In this document: positions 36,765 to 46,866 of the stretch, piece after piece
Position numbering within the stretch: the stretch's first letter is position 1
Layout of the letters: each line of letters begins with the position of its first letter
Assembly (NCBI RefSeq): GCF_000981765.1
Contig: NZ_CP010975.1
Location: 868,001-932,000 of the forward strand
Length of the DNA: 64,000 bases
Direction: 5' to 3'
From: Kangiella geojedonensis
GTDB lineage: Bacteria > Pseudomonadota > Gammaproteobacteria > Enterobacterales > Kangiellaceae
The notes under the pieces: model-generated
The model's database searches: none
What the model was told of the DNA's origin: nothing
The model's input: only the letters and a program-made list of their open reading frames with translations
Program-made: the position numbers and the translations under genes

Positions 36765-36796
36765 AAAAAAGCCCGCGTTATCGCGGGCTTTTTTGT
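36765..36796. terminator. Bidirectional Rho-independent terminator
   Basis: GCCCGCG (36771-36777) and CGCGGGC (36782-36788) with a TTAT loop, flanked by A6 on the left and a T run on the right. It serves the DUF3185 gene on the plus strand and, with the complementary T run, the convergent SRPBCC gene. Confidence 0.92.
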
Positions 36797-36811
36797 TTTT
36801 AGCTCTAGTGC

Positions 36812-37333
36812 TTATTTAAACTTAGATTCTAAGTTTTTAACTTGGGTATTTAGTACGCTATCGACGGCTTTGGCCATCATGTTAGATTCTTCTCCGACAA
36901 AGCCTTTGACTAAATAGCTCATGCTGAGCGTTGTCAGGCCCTTCGTCTTTTCTTCAAAACTCCATGACATGTGGCCATAAACGCCCATGCTTTGCAGTGG
37001 GCCTAAACCACCGACCATTTGCACGTTTTTATTCGGCATTACCATGCTAACTGTCATGTGCATCGCTTCTTTATCACCATTAACTTCACAAAAGCAGCCG
37101 TTCGCTTTTGGTTCGATGTACATTTTTGACGCATCGCTAAACCACGTATGGCTTGATTCCCACCAGTCGCCAACATTGAGGAACTGTTGATACACCTCTT
37201 CAGCGGGAGCCTTAATGGTGGTTTCTATTTTGATTGAAAAGTGCTGCTTGCTTTGAGCGCTGACAATGGCTTCGGCACTGTTTACGGTTAGCAAGATCAA
37301 TGCACTAAGGGTTGCCATAATAAGTCGTTTCAT
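36812..37333 (-). CDS. Exported SRPBCC/START-like protein
   Basis: 173 aa. A signal peptide (about 1-22) is followed by the polyketide-cyclase/AHSA1-like fold pattern: IKIETTIKAPAEEVYQQFLN, WWESSHTWFSD, and an amphipathic C-terminal helix. Such domains bind hydrophobic ligands. An exported version is less common than cytoplasmic ones. The ligand is not predicted. Confidence 0.8.
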   Translation of the reverse strand: MKRLIMATLSALILLTVNSAEAIVSAQSKQHFSIKIETTIKAPAEEVYQQFLNVGDWWESSHTWFSDASKMYIEPKANGCFCEVNGDKEAMHMTVSMVMPNKNVQMVGGLGPLQSMGVYGHMSWSFEEKTKGLTTLSMSYLVKGFVGEESNMMAKAVDSVLNTQVKNLESKFK

Positions 37334-37367
37334 TCTATCTCCTTAAAAGATGCCTATTCTTTTTGCT

Positions 37368-38240
37368 TTAGATGTTTTTTTCACTCTTGAGTAACTTAAC
37401 CAGTTCTTGTGACGCGTTGGATAGGGTTTTGTTGGTTCGGTAAATAATACCCATATCGCGGTCTGATAGGAACTGCTTTGAGGATAAACTCACCAGCGGT
37501 TTTGTTAATAATCGCGTGGGCAATAAAGTCCAACCCATTTTACAGGCGACTAATTTCGCAATTACTTCTAAGTAGTTGGCCGTTTTAACTTTCCCCAATG
37601 ACACTCCCGCATTGGCCAATTGCACTTCGAACAGCTCACGAGGGAAGGTGTGTGCCGGTGGCAAGATACAAGGGTAGTGCTGTAGTTGCTTTAATGGCTC
37701 TTCTTCGTGAGCTAAATCATAATCTTGGTGGCAAACTATAGCCAACCGCTCTTTCCAAATAAGCTCGTGCTCAAGACGTGGATCTTTCTGTGGTGGAAAC
37801 GTCAGTAGTGCTAACTCCAGATCGCCACTTAAAACTCGCTCATAGGCCAGCTCAGAGTCAATAAACTCAATATTAACGTCGACTTGCTCAAAGGTATCAA
37901 CGTACTGTTCTAAGTAGTTGGGGAGTAAGTGTAAGCCTATATAGTGGCTGGTGCCAATATGGAGCTCGCCACTTACCTTACCACTCAAGTCTCGAATATT
38001 TTGCACGGTGTCTTCGATGTCACTGATGATTTGTGGCGCTTGCTGGCGCAAAAGTTGACCCGCTTCAGTCACTGCGACGTGACTTCCAACGCGATCAAAG
38101 AGTTGGCTATCGACTAAGGTTTCAAGGCGCTTGATGCGTTTGCTTAGAGCGGGCTGTGTCATCTGCAGTTCTTTGGCGGCGAGCGTGAAGGATTTTAATC
38201 GCGCTACAGTCAAAAATGTTTTGAGTAAATCAATGTCCAT
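37368..38240 (-). CDS. LysR-family transcriptional regulator
   Basis: 290 aa. The N-terminal winged helix-turn-helix (about 1-62) has LKTFLTVARLKSFTLAAKELQMTQPALSKRIKRLE, and a periplasmic-binding-protein-like effector domain (about 90-285) follows. It is divergent from leuC across a 168-bp region, and LysR-type proteins usually control the divergent neighbour, so control of leuCDB is inferred. Confidence 0.92.
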   Translation of the reverse strand: MDIDLLKTFLTVARLKSFTLAAKELQMTQPALSKRIKRLETLVDSQLFDRVGSHVAVTEAGQLLRQQAPQIISDIEDTVQNIRDLSGKVSGELHIGTSHYIGLHLLPNYLEQYVDTFEQVDVNIEFIDSELAYERVLSGDLELALLTFPPQKDPRLEHELIWKERLAIVCHQDYDLAHEEEPLKQLQHYPCILPPAHTFPRELFEVQLANAGVSLGKVKTANYLEVIAKLVACKMGWTLLPTRLLTKPLVSLSSKQFLSDRDMGIIYRTNKTLSNASQELVKLLKSEKNI

Positions 38241-38318
38241 ACTGTTATTACTAGGTAAGCTTGTTAAAAACAGTCTATTCCTTATGGTTATGAGTTTTAT
38301 AAAAATAATGAATTGGAG

Positions 38319-38332
38319 TTATTCTACAATAA
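38319..38332. promoter_or_regulatory. Candidate LysR-type operator upstream of leuC
   Basis: The dyad TTATT-CTAC-AATAA fits the T-N11-A rule of LysR binding sites. It lies in the regulator/leuC divergent region, 77 bp upstream of the leuC ATG. A second, weaker dyad (TTAT-N7-ATAA) lies about 30 bp to its left. Confidence 0.35.
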
Positions 38333-38408
38333 GGACTACACTTGTTCCACTTTGCTGCGAATGTGCGGCTATTTTTATTATGTGAAAAGACCAAATGAGG
38401 CACAGTTA

Positions 38409-39851
38409 ATGGCTGGAAAAACTCTTTACGACAAGCTATGGGAAGACCACCTTGTCGCAGAAAATGACGACGGATCAGCATTGATCTATATCGACCGTCA
38501 ATTATTACATGAAGTAACGTCACCGCAAGCGTTTGAAGGTTTGCGTATTGCTGGCCGTAAACCGCGTCGCTTAGAAGCAAACTTGGCGACTCCGGATCAT
38601 AACGTCCCAACCACAGACCGTACTAACGGTATCGAAGATCCGGTATCACGTATTCAGGTGCAGACCTTGGATGATAACTGTGATACTTACGGCGTGACAG
38701 AGTTCAAGATGGACGACATTCGCCAAGGTATCGTACATATCGTTGGTCCTGAGCAGGGCTATACGCTTCCGGGCTTGACCATGGTCTGTGGTGACTCGCA
38801 TACAGCAACGCACGGCGCTTTCGGCGCGATGGCGTTTGGTGTGGGCACGTCAGAAGTTGAACACGTTCTAGCGACTCAATGTTTACGTCAAAAGAAAATG
38901 AAGAACATGCTAGTTCGCGTTGATGGCGAGCTTGGCACAGGCGTTACAGCTAAAGATGTGGTTCTAGCGGTCATCGGTGAAATCGGTACGGCTGGCGGTA
39001 ATGGTCACGCGATTGAGTTTGCGGGCTCGGCTATCGAAAGCTTATCGATGGAAGGACGCATGACGATCTGTAACATGGCAATCGAAGCGGGCGCACGCGT
39101 TGGCTTAGTAGCCGTGGATGACAAGACTATCGAATACGTAAAAGGCCGTCCTTTTGCGCCAAAAGGCGAGCAGTGGGACATGGCAGTTGAAGCATGGAAA
39201 GACTTGCACAGCGATGCTGATGCAGAGTTCGACCGTGTGGTTGAGTTGAAGGCTGAAGACATTATTCCTCAAGTGACTTGGGGTACTTCGCCAGAAATGG
39301 TGAAGCCTGTGAATGGCAATATTCCAAACCCTGAAAAAGAATCCAACCCTGTGAAGAAAGAGGGTATTGAGCGCGCACTTCAGTACATGGATCTAAAAGC
39401 GGACACGCCGATTACGTCGATTCCGCTGGACAAAGTCTTTATTGGTTCTTGTACCAACGCTCGCATCGAAGATCTTCGTGAAGCTGCGGCGGTGGCAAAA
39501 GGTCGAAAAGTATCACCAAGCATTAAACAGGCGATGGTGGTTCCAGGTTCTGGTTTGGTGAAAGAGCAAGCAGAAGCTGAAGGTTTGCACACTATCTTTA
39601 CCGAAGCGGGATTCGAGTGGCGTGAGCCGGGTTGTTCGATGTGTCTTGCCATGAATGCTGACCGTTTAGAGTCAGGTGAGCACTGTGCATCAACCTCAAA
39701 CCGTAACTTTGAAGGTCGTCAAGGCCAAGGTGGTCGTACACACCTAGTCAGCCCAGCGATGGCGGCTGCAGCAGCGGTTCATGGTCACTTTGTTGACGTG
39801 CGTGAACTCGAGTTAGACAAAGAATTAGCAAAAGCTTCGGAGGTGCACTAA
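38409..39851 (+). CDS. leuC: 3-isopropylmalate dehydratase large subunit
   Basis: Iron-sulfur aconitase-family enzyme of leucine synthesis; with LeuD it isomerises 2- to 3-isopropylmalate. About 480 aa. It starts [16 protein letters not shown] and has a [12 protein letters not shown] active-site segment. [4Fe-4S] cysteines are in [15 protein letters not shown] and [12 protein letters not shown] at 38409 is chosen by family N-terminus. The stop overlaps leuD by one base (TAATG). Confidence 0.97.
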   Translation: MAGKTLYDKLWEDHLVAENDDGSALIYIDRQLLHEVTSPQAFEGLRIAGRKPRRLEANLATPDHNVPTTDRTNGIEDPVSRIQVQTLDDNCDTYGVTEFKMDDIRQGIVHIVGPEQGYTLPGLTMVCGDSHTATHGAFGAMAFGVGTSEVEHVLATQCLRQKKMKNMLVRVDGELGTGVTAKDVVLAVIGEIGTAGGNGHAIEFAGSAIESLSMEGRMTICNMAIEAGARVGLVAVDDKTIEYVKGRPFAPKGEQWDMAVEAWKDLHSDADAEFDRVVELKAEDIIPQVTWGTSPEMVKPVNGNIPNPEKESNPVKKEGIERALQYMDLKADTPITSIPLDKVFIGSCTNARIEDLREAAAVAKGRKVSPSIKQAMVVPGSGLVKEQAEAEGLHTIFTEAGFEWREPGCSMCLAMNADRLESGEHCASTSNRNFEGRQGQGGRTHLVSPAMAAAAAVHGHFVDVRELELDKELAKASEVH

Positions 39852-40492
39852 TGGAAGCCTTTACGCAACATACTGGTCTAGTCGTACCTTTAGATCGTTC
39901 AAACGTCGACACGGATGCGATTATTCCTAAGCAATTTTTAAAGTCAATCAAACGAACAGGCTTTGGCCCGAACTTGTTTGACGAGTGGCGTTATTTGGAT
40001 CACGGAGAGCCAGGTATGGACAACTCAAAGCGTCCGCTAAACCCTGACTTCGTGATGAATAAAGAGCGTTATCAAGGTGCTTCTATTCTATTGGCTCGTG
40101 AGAACTTTGGTTGTGGCTCAAGCCGTGAGCACGCTCCATGGGCGCTAGAAGATTATGGTATTAAAGCGGTAATCGCACCAAGCTATGCCGATATTTTCTT
40201 CAATAACTGCTTTAAGAACGGTATTTTACCGATCGTGCTTGACCACGCGACGATGGATACTTTGTTCGAGCAAACTGAAGCAAACGAAGGCTATAAGCTG
40301 GATATCGACCTTGATAAGCAAACCATTACTCTGCCAAGTGGCGATGTGATCAGCTTTGAGGTTGAATCAGACCGTAAGCACAGCTTGTATAACGGCTTGG
40401 ACGATATTGGTATTACCTTGCAGCAAGAAGATGCGATAACGGCGTATGAAGCTGAGCGGGCTAAGCGAGCCCCTTGGTTATTCAACCAGTAG
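39851..40492 (+). CDS. leuD: 3-isopropylmalate dehydratase small subunit
   Basis: 213 aa swivelling domain partner of LeuC. The family features are [33 protein letters not shown] and [18 protein letters not shown]. It is coupled to leuC by a 1-bp overlap. Confidence 0.97.
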   Translation: MEAFTQHTGLVVPLDRSNVDTDAIIPKQFLKSIKRTGFGPNLFDEWRYLDHGEPGMDNSKRPLNPDFVMNKERYQGASILLARENFGCGSSREHAPWALEDYGIKAVIAPSYADIFFNNCFKNGILPIVLDHATMDTLFEQTEANEGYKLDIDLDKQTITLPSGDVISFEVESDRKHSLYNGLDDIGITLQQEDAITAYEAERAKRAPWLFNQ

Positions 40493-40500
40493 CAAACAGT

Positions 40501-40902
40501 ATGAAGTGGACGGTGCTCTTAACTGCTTTTTACCTAGTGTCTTTTAGCTTAGTTGCAAAAGATATTAGCCATGCCGAAGCGTACAAAGCAGCCAGCAAGA
40601 TGGAAGAGACTCTTGATCAAAACGATATGTATTCATTGTTTATGGCGAGAGGGCAACTAATTTCTGATGCTGTACCAAGCTGTATTAGTAAAAGAGCAAC
40701 CGCTCCAACGAACATCTCTGTTGTGATAGAGCTAGATGAGACAGGCTTGGTAAAAAGGATGTGGAGTGATAATCAAAGCCTTTTTGGACTATGTTTTGAA
40801 AAAGAAATCGTCACGAGATTCAAATTCAAAGCTCCAAAGGCACCATTTTACACTCTTATAGAAATTACAGACGATAATCAGATTGAGTTTAATTATGACT
40901 AA
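40501..40902 (+). CDS. Small exported protein inserted between leuD and leuB
   Basis: 133 aa with a signal peptide (about 1-20, ending near LVAKD). The C-terminal half reads as a TonB_C/AgmX-like pattern: [18 protein letters not shown], then a helix and [11 protein letters not shown]. This is a weak structural resemblance only. It has two cysteines in the mature part. ATG at 40501 is chosen because it gives the signal peptide; it lies 8 bp after leuD and overlaps leuB by 8 bp, so it is in the leu operon although nothing links it to leucine synthesis. Confidence 0.75.
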   Translation: MKWTVLLTAFYLVSFSLVAKDISHAEAYKAASKMEETLDQNDMYSLFMARGQLISDAVPSCISKRATAPTNISVVIELDETGLVKRMWSDNQSLFGLCFEKEIVTRFKFKAPKAPFYTLIEITDDNQIEFNYD

Positions 40903-41971
40903 AAAAGTATTGGTATTACCGGGTGACGGTATTGGCCCTGAGATTGTAGGGCAGGCGACGCGTGTGTTGGATGCGTTGATTGAGAATCATGGCTTGGACG
41001 TGACGTATGAGTCTGCATTGGTGGGTGGTTCGTCGTATGATGCACACGAAACACCATTGACGGATGAAGTCTTAGCTCAGGCGAAAGATGCGGACGCGAT
41101 TCTTTTGGGTGCTGTGGGCGGACCTAAGTGGGAACAGTATGATATTTCAGTACGTCCAGAGAAGGCGTTGTTGAAACTACGTTCTGAGCTAGAGTTGTTC
41201 GGTAACTTGCGTCCTGCGATTTTGTATAAACAACTGGCTGATGCTTCGAGCTTAAAGCCTGAGCTTGTGTCTGACCTAGACGTTTTAATTGTTCGTGAGT
41301 TAACGGGCGGTATTTATTTCGGTCAACCACGCGGTATTCGCACACTTGAAAATGGCGAGCGCCAAGGTTTTAACACTTACGTTTACTCGGAAAGTGAAGT
41401 TGAGCGTATTGCTCATGTGGCGTTTAAAGCTGCGATGTTACGCGATAAACGTGTTTGCTCAGTGGACAAGGCGAATGTACTTGAGGCGACTGAGCTATGG
41501 CGTGAAGTGATGGAGCGTGTGAGCAAGGAATATCCTGAAGTTGAGTTGACTCATATGTATGTTGATAACGCGGCGATGCAGCTGGTACGTGCACCTAAGC
41601 AGTTCGACGTCATGGTAACGGGCAACATGTTCGGCGATATTTTGTCAGATTGTGCTGCGATGCTAACGGGTTCGATAGGTATGTTGCCGTCGGCGAGTTT
41701 GGATGCGAACGGCAAAGGCATGTACGAGCCGATTCACGGTTCAGCACCTGATATCGCGGGTCAGAACAAAGCTAATCCATTGGCGACGATACTGTCAGTA
41801 TCAATGTTATTGCGCCACAGCTTCGGCGAAGGTGCTTTAGCAGACAAAATTGACCAAGCGGTTTCAACGGTATTGGATCAAGGTTATCGTACTGCTGATA
41901 TTCATACGGAAGGCGATACCTTGGTTTCGACCACAGAAATGGGCGACGCGGTATTAAAAGCATTAGCATAA
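40895..41971 (+). CDS. leuB: 3-isopropylmalate dehydrogenase
   Basis: About 358 aa NAD-dependent oxidative decarboxylase of leucine synthesis. It starts [18 protein letters not shown] and has [46 protein letters not shown] and [14 protein letters not shown] at 40895 is chosen; a TTG at 40883 would add four residues. It is the last gene of the leu block. Confidence 0.97.
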   Translation: MTKKVLVLPGDGIGPEIVGQATRVLDALIENHGLDVTYESALVGGSSYDAHETPLTDEVLAQAKDADAILLGAVGGPKWEQYDISVRPEKALLKLRSELELFGNLRPAILYKQLADASSLKPELVSDLDVLIVRELTGGIYFGQPRGIRTLENGERQGFNTYVYSESEVERIAHVAFKAAMLRDKRVCSVDKANVLEATELWREVMERVSKEYPEVELTHMYVDNAAMQLVRAPKQFDVMVTGNMFGDILSDCAAMLTGSIGMLPSASLDANGKGMYEPIHGSAPDIAGQNKANPLATILSVSMLLRHSFGEGALADKIDQAVSTVLDQGYRTADIHTEGDTLVSTTEMGDAVLKALA

Positions 41972-42001
41972 GCTGAGCTTAAGTAAATCTACGTAAAATC
42001 A

Positions 42002-42030
42002 TTGGCATAAGGGGCTAAGCCCTCTATAAT
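42002..42030 (+). promoter_or_regulatory. Sigma70 promoter of the ccm operon
   Basis: TTGGCA (42002-42007) and a perfect TATAAT (42025-42030) separated by 17 bp, 37 bp upstream of the ccmA ATG. This is the best promoter match in the window. Confidence 0.8.
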
Positions 42031-42066
42031 TCAGGGCAAAGCAACTTATGCCAAGCCGTAGCTCAG

Positions 42067-42729
42067 ATGTCTCAACCTCAAGACATACAATTCGATGGAC
42101 TTTATGCCCATGAGCTAACGGTTTCTCGATCGGAGCAGATACTTCTTGAAGATGCTGACCTGCATCTAGCTCCATCAACAATTACTTATCTTTATGGCGA
42201 AAACGGCGCAGGCAAAACCAGCCTGATGCGTTGCCTCGCGGGCTTGTTGCCTTCAGACCAGGGTTCTATCTATTGGAATAAACAGCCAATTCATCACCCT
42301 GATTCAAGCTACTTTCAAGAGCTCATCTTCCTAGCACATAGTTTGTCCATGAAGAACGAGCTGACCATTGCCGAAAACCTATCTTTTTACGCTAATTTGC
42401 GCTTAAAAGGGGGGATCTTGCAGAGAAGTCTATCAAAACAGATTTCTGAAGTGCTGTTGGAGCTAGGTATCGGAGGTCTTGAAAACCGTATGTTTGCTGA
42501 GTTATCAGCAGGGCAGCAGCATAAAGTGGCTTTGGCGCGATTAATGCTTGAGCCAGCGAAGATTTGGATCCTCGATGAGCCTTTCGTCAATCTTGATCAA
42601 AAAACGCGCGGTTGGCTGGCCGATAAAACCTTAGCGTTTAAAGAACAGGGCGGGGTGGTACTGTTTACCTCGCATCATCACATTGACGAGCTGCCGGTCG
42701 ATCAAAAAGTTGGAGTAGAGCACGAATGA
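42067..42729 (+). CDS. ccmA: Heme exporter ATP-binding subunit CcmA
   Basis: ATPase of the CcmABCD complex that releases holo-CcmE in System I cytochrome c maturation. 220 aa with Walker A YGENGAGKTS, signature ELSAGQQHKVALARL and Walker B IWILDEPFVNLD. ccmB overlaps by 4 bp. Confidence 0.97.
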   Translation: MSQPQDIQFDGLYAHELTVSRSEQILLEDADLHLAPSTITYLYGENGAGKTSLMRCLAGLLPSDQGSIYWNKQPIHHPDSSYFQELIFLAHSLSMKNELTIAENLSFYANLRLKGGILQRSLSKQISEVLLELGIGGLENRMFAELSAGQQHKVALARLMLEPAKIWILDEPFVNLDQKTRGWLADKTLAFKEQGGVVLFTSHHHIDELPVDQKVGVEHE

Positions 42730-43397
42730 TTTTGACTCTGCTGAAACGTGAAATGAAAGTCGCACGCCGTAACTGGATTGGCCTAGCCATTCCATTGCTA
42801 TTTTTCATCATTGTGGTCAGCTTATTTCCGTTTGCTGTTAGCCCTGAAGCGCCGGTATTGCAAAAACTTGCTCCAGGCGTGATATGGGTCGCGGCACTGT
42901 TAGCCATGTTATTGTCATTGGAACAGTTCTACCGCAGTGATTATCAAGATGGCTCGCTTGAGCAACTTCTTTTAATGAGTTCGCCGACCTCGGTAGCCAT
43001 GAGTAAAATATTGGCTCATTGGTTATTAACGGGGCTACCACTGGTGATTTTGTCGCCATTATTGGCAGTATTGATGCAAATTAACTACGGTAGCGAAGGC
43101 TCGCCTCATACGTGGGTACTGATGCTCAGCCTTGTGATGGGGACGCCAACGCTATGCTTGTTGGGGGCTGTGGGCATGAGCTTAACCTTGGCGGCGAACC
43201 GTAACGGTTTATTAGTGTCCATTTTGATCATTCCATTGTATGTACCAATTTTGATATTTGGGGCTTCGACAGTTACAGCATCCCTAGAAAATATGCGTTA
43301 TAATGGCGAACTCGCCATCTTGGGCGCTTTTTTATTGATAGCAATTGTATTTGCGCCTTTCGCATCGGGTCGCGCACTTAAAATTTCAGTAGGTTAA
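42726..43397 (+). CDS. ccmB: Heme exporter membrane subunit CcmB
   Basis: 223 aa with six transmembrane helices, starting ILTLLKREMKVARRNW, and containing SLEQFYRSDYQDGSLEQLLL, characteristic of CcmB. It forms the membrane part of the CcmAB ABC complex. The start overlaps ccmA by 4 bp. Confidence 0.96.
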   Translation: MILTLLKREMKVARRNWIGLAIPLLFFIIVVSLFPFAVSPEAPVLQKLAPGVIWVAALLAMLLSLEQFYRSDYQDGSLEQLLLMSSPTSVAMSKILAHWLLTGLPLVILSPLLAVLMQINYGSEGSPHTWVLMLSLVMGTPTLCLLGAVGMSLTLAANRNGLLVSILIIPLYVPILIFGASTVTASLENMRYNGELAILGAFLLIAIVFAPFASGRALKISVG

Positions 43398-43403
43398 GAT
43401 TTA

Positions 43404-44171
43404 ATGGCAAACGGTTGGCGCTGGTTTCACCGGCTGGGTTCTCCGAAATATTTATTCCAAAAAACAGGTCAGTGGCTTCCATGGATATGGGCGGCGACCT
43501 TGATTTTATTGGGTGTGGGCTTGTACTACTCGCTCTGGGCTTCGCCGATTGAAGTGCGTCAGGGACAAGGTCATACCGTGCGTATCATGTATGTGCATGT
43601 CCCCGCAGCTGCTTTGTCGATGATTGCTTACATCGCGATGGCGATTGCAGCGATAGTCGGGCTAGTTTGGAAGATGAAGATGGCTTTTGCGGTGGTGCGC
43701 TCGATTGCACCTGTGGGCGCGGCCATGACCTTTCTTGCGTTATTTACAGGTTCTGTGTGGGGCAAGCCCACTTGGGGTACTTGGTGGGAGTGGGACGCAC
43801 GAATGACGTCTGAGCTCCTATTGCTATTCCTATACCTAGGCTATATTGCTTTACATGCCTCTTTTTCAGATCGCTCAAAAGCTGATAAAGCTGGTGCGAT
43901 CTTAGCGATTGTGGGTGTGATTAATATCCCGATTATTTACTTCTCGGTAAAGTGGTGGAATACCTTGCACCAAGGCTATTCAGTGACACAGAAAGGTGCT
44001 TTAGCTCCGGAGTTTCAAACACCACTGTTTTTGATGCTGGCTGGAATCTATCTGTTATTTGCAGCTCTAGTCATCATGCGCTTGCGAGCTGAAATTATTT
44101 TACGTAACCAAAAAGCTCGCTGGGTCACTGAGTGGGCAACAGGTGCCACGAGCAAAAGAGGTGAGTCATGA
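43404..44171 (+). CDS. ccmC: Heme-handling protein CcmC
   Basis: 255 aa with six transmembrane helices. The periplasmic WWD-type tryptophan-rich motif WGKPTWGTWWEWDARMTSEL presents heme to CcmE, and conserved heme-ligand histidines lie in the flanking loops (MYVHVPAA and TLHQG). ccmD follows with a 4-bp overlap. Confidence 0.96.
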   Translation: MANGWRWFHRLGSPKYLFQKTGQWLPWIWAATLILLGVGLYYSLWASPIEVRQGQGHTVRIMYVHVPAAALSMIAYIAMAIAAIVGLVWKMKMAFAVVRSIAPVGAAMTFLALFTGSVWGKPTWGTWWEWDARMTSELLLLFLYLGYIALHASFSDRSKADKAGAILAIVGVINIPIIYFSVKWWNTLHQGYSVTQKGALAPEFQTPLFLMLAGIYLLFAALVIMRLRAEIILRNQKARWVTEWATGATSKRGES

Positions 44172-44377
44172 GCAGTTGGCATGAGTTTATTTTTATGGGT
44201 AAACATGGCGTATACGTATGGTCGAGCTATTTGATGAGCTTGATTGTTTTAGTAGGCTTGTTTGTTGGTTTTAGAATGATGCTGAAATCGCTCAAGAAAC
44301 AGGTGCTGGCAGAAGTGGCTGCTCCTGATGCCCAGAAGCAAAAAGCACGTAAGTTAAAAGTATCCCAAGCGGACTAA
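44168..44377 (+). CDS. ccmD: Heme exporter accessory protein CcmD
   Basis: 69 aa with one transmembrane helix (about 18-37), preceded by the family motif FIFMGKHGVYVWSSY. It stabilises the CcmABCE complex. It ends with a basic cytoplasmic tail. Confidence 0.92.
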   Translation: MSSWHEFIFMGKHGVYVWSSYLMSLIVLVGLFVGFRMMLKSLKKQVLAEVAAPDAQKQKARKLKVSQAD

Positions 44378-44412
44378 CGTAAAATTCATTAGTTGAGTAA
44401 ATAGTAGATTTC

Positions 44413-44868
44413 ATGAAAGCACATCGTCGTAATAAATTAATCGCCATTATTGGTGGCTTGTTGCTGCTCTCGGGGGCGGTTGCACTGATCCTGTACGCAC
44501 TGAGCTCTAACATCAATCATTTCTACCCGCCAACAGAAGTCAGCCAAGGCAAAGCGCCGCTTAATAAAACCATCAGAGTGGGTGGGTTAGTGGCTTATAA
44601 TTCGGTAAAACGTGCTGCCGATGGACTTGATGTCGAGTTCACTGTGACAGACAACCAAAACTCGTTAAGAGTGCAGTACCATGGCATTCTGCCTGACCTG
44701 TTTAAAGAGGGCCAAGGCGTGATCGCTGAAGGTCAGCTAGTTTCTAAGACAGAGTTTGTCGCATCGAAAGTATTAGCTAAGCACGATGAAAAGTATATGC
44801 CACCAGAGGTTGAGCAATCGCTGGAGAAATATGGGCATCCTGGTAAAAAGCAATCAACTGACTATTAG
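44413..44868 (+). CDS. ccmE: Heme chaperone CcmE
   Basis: 151-aa membrane-anchored periplasmic OB-fold protein. The covalent heme-binding His124 and Tyr128 are in KHDEKYMPPE. The N-terminal anchor is at about 9-29, and the LRVQYHGILPDLFKEGQGV strand region is typical. Confidence 0.97.
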   Translation: MKAHRRNKLIAIIGGLLLLSGAVALILYALSSNINHFYPPTEVSQGKAPLNKTIRVGGLVAYNSVKRAADGLDVEFTVTDNQNSLRVQYHGILPDLFKEGQGVIAEGQLVSKTEFVASKVLAKHDEKYMPPEVEQSLEKYGHPGKKQSTDY

Positions 44869-44877
44869 GTACGACTC

Positions 44878-46866
44878 TTGATCCCTGAACTCGGTAATTT
44901 TTTATTAATCATGGCGTTTATTAACGCCATATTTTTAGGTGTGCTTTCGTTTATTGGTGCTCATTACCAACACAAAGGTTTGATGCAGTTTTCGAAACGC
45001 GCGTCGGTTAGTATTTTTGTACTGATTCTTGCCAGCTTTGTTTGCTTAACCATTTCCTTCATCAATAATGATTTCTCAGTTGCTTACGTTGCAAACCACT
45101 CGAACACACAGCTGCCGATTCATTATCGAATTTCCGCCGTTTGGGGGGCGCATGAAGGCTCGTTGCTCCTGTGGGTGCTTATCCTAACCGGCTGGATGGC
45201 TGCTGTGGCAATCTTTAGCAAGTCTTTGCCCAAGCCTTTGATTACCCGCGTTTTAGGGGTGATGGGTTTCATTGCAATTGGCTTTATCGCCTTTACTCTA
45301 TTCACATCAAACCCTTTTGAGCGTGTCTTGCCGTTTATTCCAATCGATGGTTCTGACTTAAATCCTTTACTGCAAGACTTTGGTTTGATTGTACACCCGC
45401 CCATGTTGTACATGGGCTATGTCGGCTTTTCGGTGGTTTTTGCTTTTGCGATAGCTGGATTATTGCAGGGTGATTTGGATCACCACTGGGCGCGTTGGAG
45501 TCGTCCTTGGACGACTGTAGCGTGGATTTTCATGTCATTAGGGATCGCACTCGGAAGCTGGTGGGCATATTATGAACTCGGCTGGGGTGGCTGGTGGTTC
45601 TGGGATCCAGTAGAAAACGCCTCTTTCATGCCGTGGTTGGCAGGTACTGCTTTGATTCACTCGTTGGCAGCGACCGAGAAGCGTGGTGTGTTTAAGTCGT
45701 GGACTGTATTGCTTGCTATTTTAACCTTCTCTTTGAGCTTACTAGGGACTTTCCTAGTGCGTTCAGGTGTCCTAACGTCTGTTCACTCGTTTGCAAATGA
45801 CCCTGTAAGAGGCCGCTTTATTCTAGTCTTCTTAGGCATTGTGGTGGGCGCTTCATTGCTTATTTATGCGATTCAGTCGAGCAAGATACGTTCCAAAGCC
45901 AACTTTGGACTTTTCTCTCGCGAAACAGCGCTATTGTTTAACAATGCATTGCTCGCGGTTGTGACTTTTATGGTCTTGCTAGGAACTTTGCATCCGTTGA
46001 TTCAAGAAGCCTTTACGGGCGACAAATCTTCTGTCGGTCCTCCGTACTTTAATCTAATGTTTTCAATCTTCATGATTCCAATTTTGATTTTAATGCCTAT
46101 TGGGCAGCAAATTAATTGGAAACAAGAGTCAATGAAACCGATGTTGACCAAGTATTGGCTGTGGGCGATCAGCAGTATTATTATCGCCTTAGCCGTGGTC
46201 ATTATCATGGGTGGCATTGAACCGATGGCATTCGTGGGAACGACTCTAGGACTGTGGGTGTTAGCCGGTTGTGCTAAGTATGTTTTAGCGCAAGCCTCAA
46301 AAAGTACTTCGTTTGCCGTTGGCGTAAAGAAAATTAGTCGCAGTTACTGGGGAATGCTGGTAGCTCACCTCGGTGTGGCTGTAACGGTTCTTGGGGTTGT
46401 GCTGACTTCCTATTACAGTATTGAAGAAAACATCAAGATTCACCAAGGCGAAACGGTTCAGGTTGAAGATTTAGACGTTGAGTTCTACGACTTCAAGAAT
46501 ACTGAGGGGCCAAACTACATTTCTTCAGCGGGTAGTTTCCGTATTTATTCTGAGGGTGAGTTGATCACTGATTTGCACCCTGAAAAACGCAAGTACAATG
46601 CCTCAAAAATGGTTATGACCGAAGCAGATATTGATGCTGGATTATTCAGAGATATTTACGTGGTTATGGGCGAGCCGCTAGACGACGGTGCTTGGGCTAT
46701 TAGTGTTTACTACAAACCTTTTGTGCGTTGGATTTGGTTAGGCTCAATTTTTATGGCTTTGGGTGGTTTGTTAGCAGTCTCTGACAAACGTTATCGTCAA
46801 AGACGCCGTGAACGAAAGCAAGCCAAATCAGAAACGACAAGTGTCGAGGAGGGGCAGGGTGAATAA
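44878..46866 (+). CDS. ccmF: Cytochrome c heme lyase subunit CcmF
   Basis: 662 aa with about 15 transmembrane helices. The family WWD domain GWGGWWFWDPVENASFMPW is present, together with a conserved N-terminus LIPELGNFLLIMAF. It starts with TTG at 44878, as no ATG precedes the conserved N-terminus. It accepts heme from CcmE and attaches it to apocytochromes with CcmH. Confidence 0.97.
   Translation: MIPELGNFLLIMAFINAIFLGVLSFIGAHYQHKGLMQFSKRASVSIFVLILASFVCLTISFINNDFSVAYVANHSNTQLPIHYRISAVWGAHEGSLLLWVLILTGWMAAVAIFSKSLPKPLITRVLGVMGFIAIGFIAFTLFTSNPFERVLPFIPIDGSDLNPLLQDFGLIVHPPMLYMGYVGFSVVFAFAIAGLLQGDLDHHWARWSRPWTTVAWIFMSLGIALGSWWAYYELGWGGWWFWDPVENASFMPWLAGTALIHSLAATEKRGVFKSWTVLLAILTFSLSLLGTFLVRSGVLTSVHSFANDPVRGRFILVFLGIVVGASLLIYAIQSSKIRSKANFGLFSRETALLFNNALLAVVTFMVLLGTLHPLIQEAFTGDKSSVGPPYFNLMFSIFMIPILILMPIGQQINWKQESMKPMLTKYWLWAISSIIIALAVVIIMGGIEPMAFVGTTLGLWVLAGCAKYVLAQASKSTSFAVGVKKISRSYWGMLVAHLGVAVTVLGVVLTSYYSIEENIKIHQGETVQVEDLDVEFYDFKNTEGPNYISSAGSFRIYSEGELITDLHPEKRKYNASKMVMTEADIDAGLFRDIYVVMGEPLDDGAWAISVYYKPFVRWIWLGSIFMALGGLLAVSDKRYRQRRRERKQAKSETTSVEEGQGE

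Noticed and set aside
38308-38385. Short frame upstream of leuC as a leucine attenuator leader peptide
   Set aside because: It has only two leucines and no run of Leu codons, and no terminator/antiterminator pair was seen.
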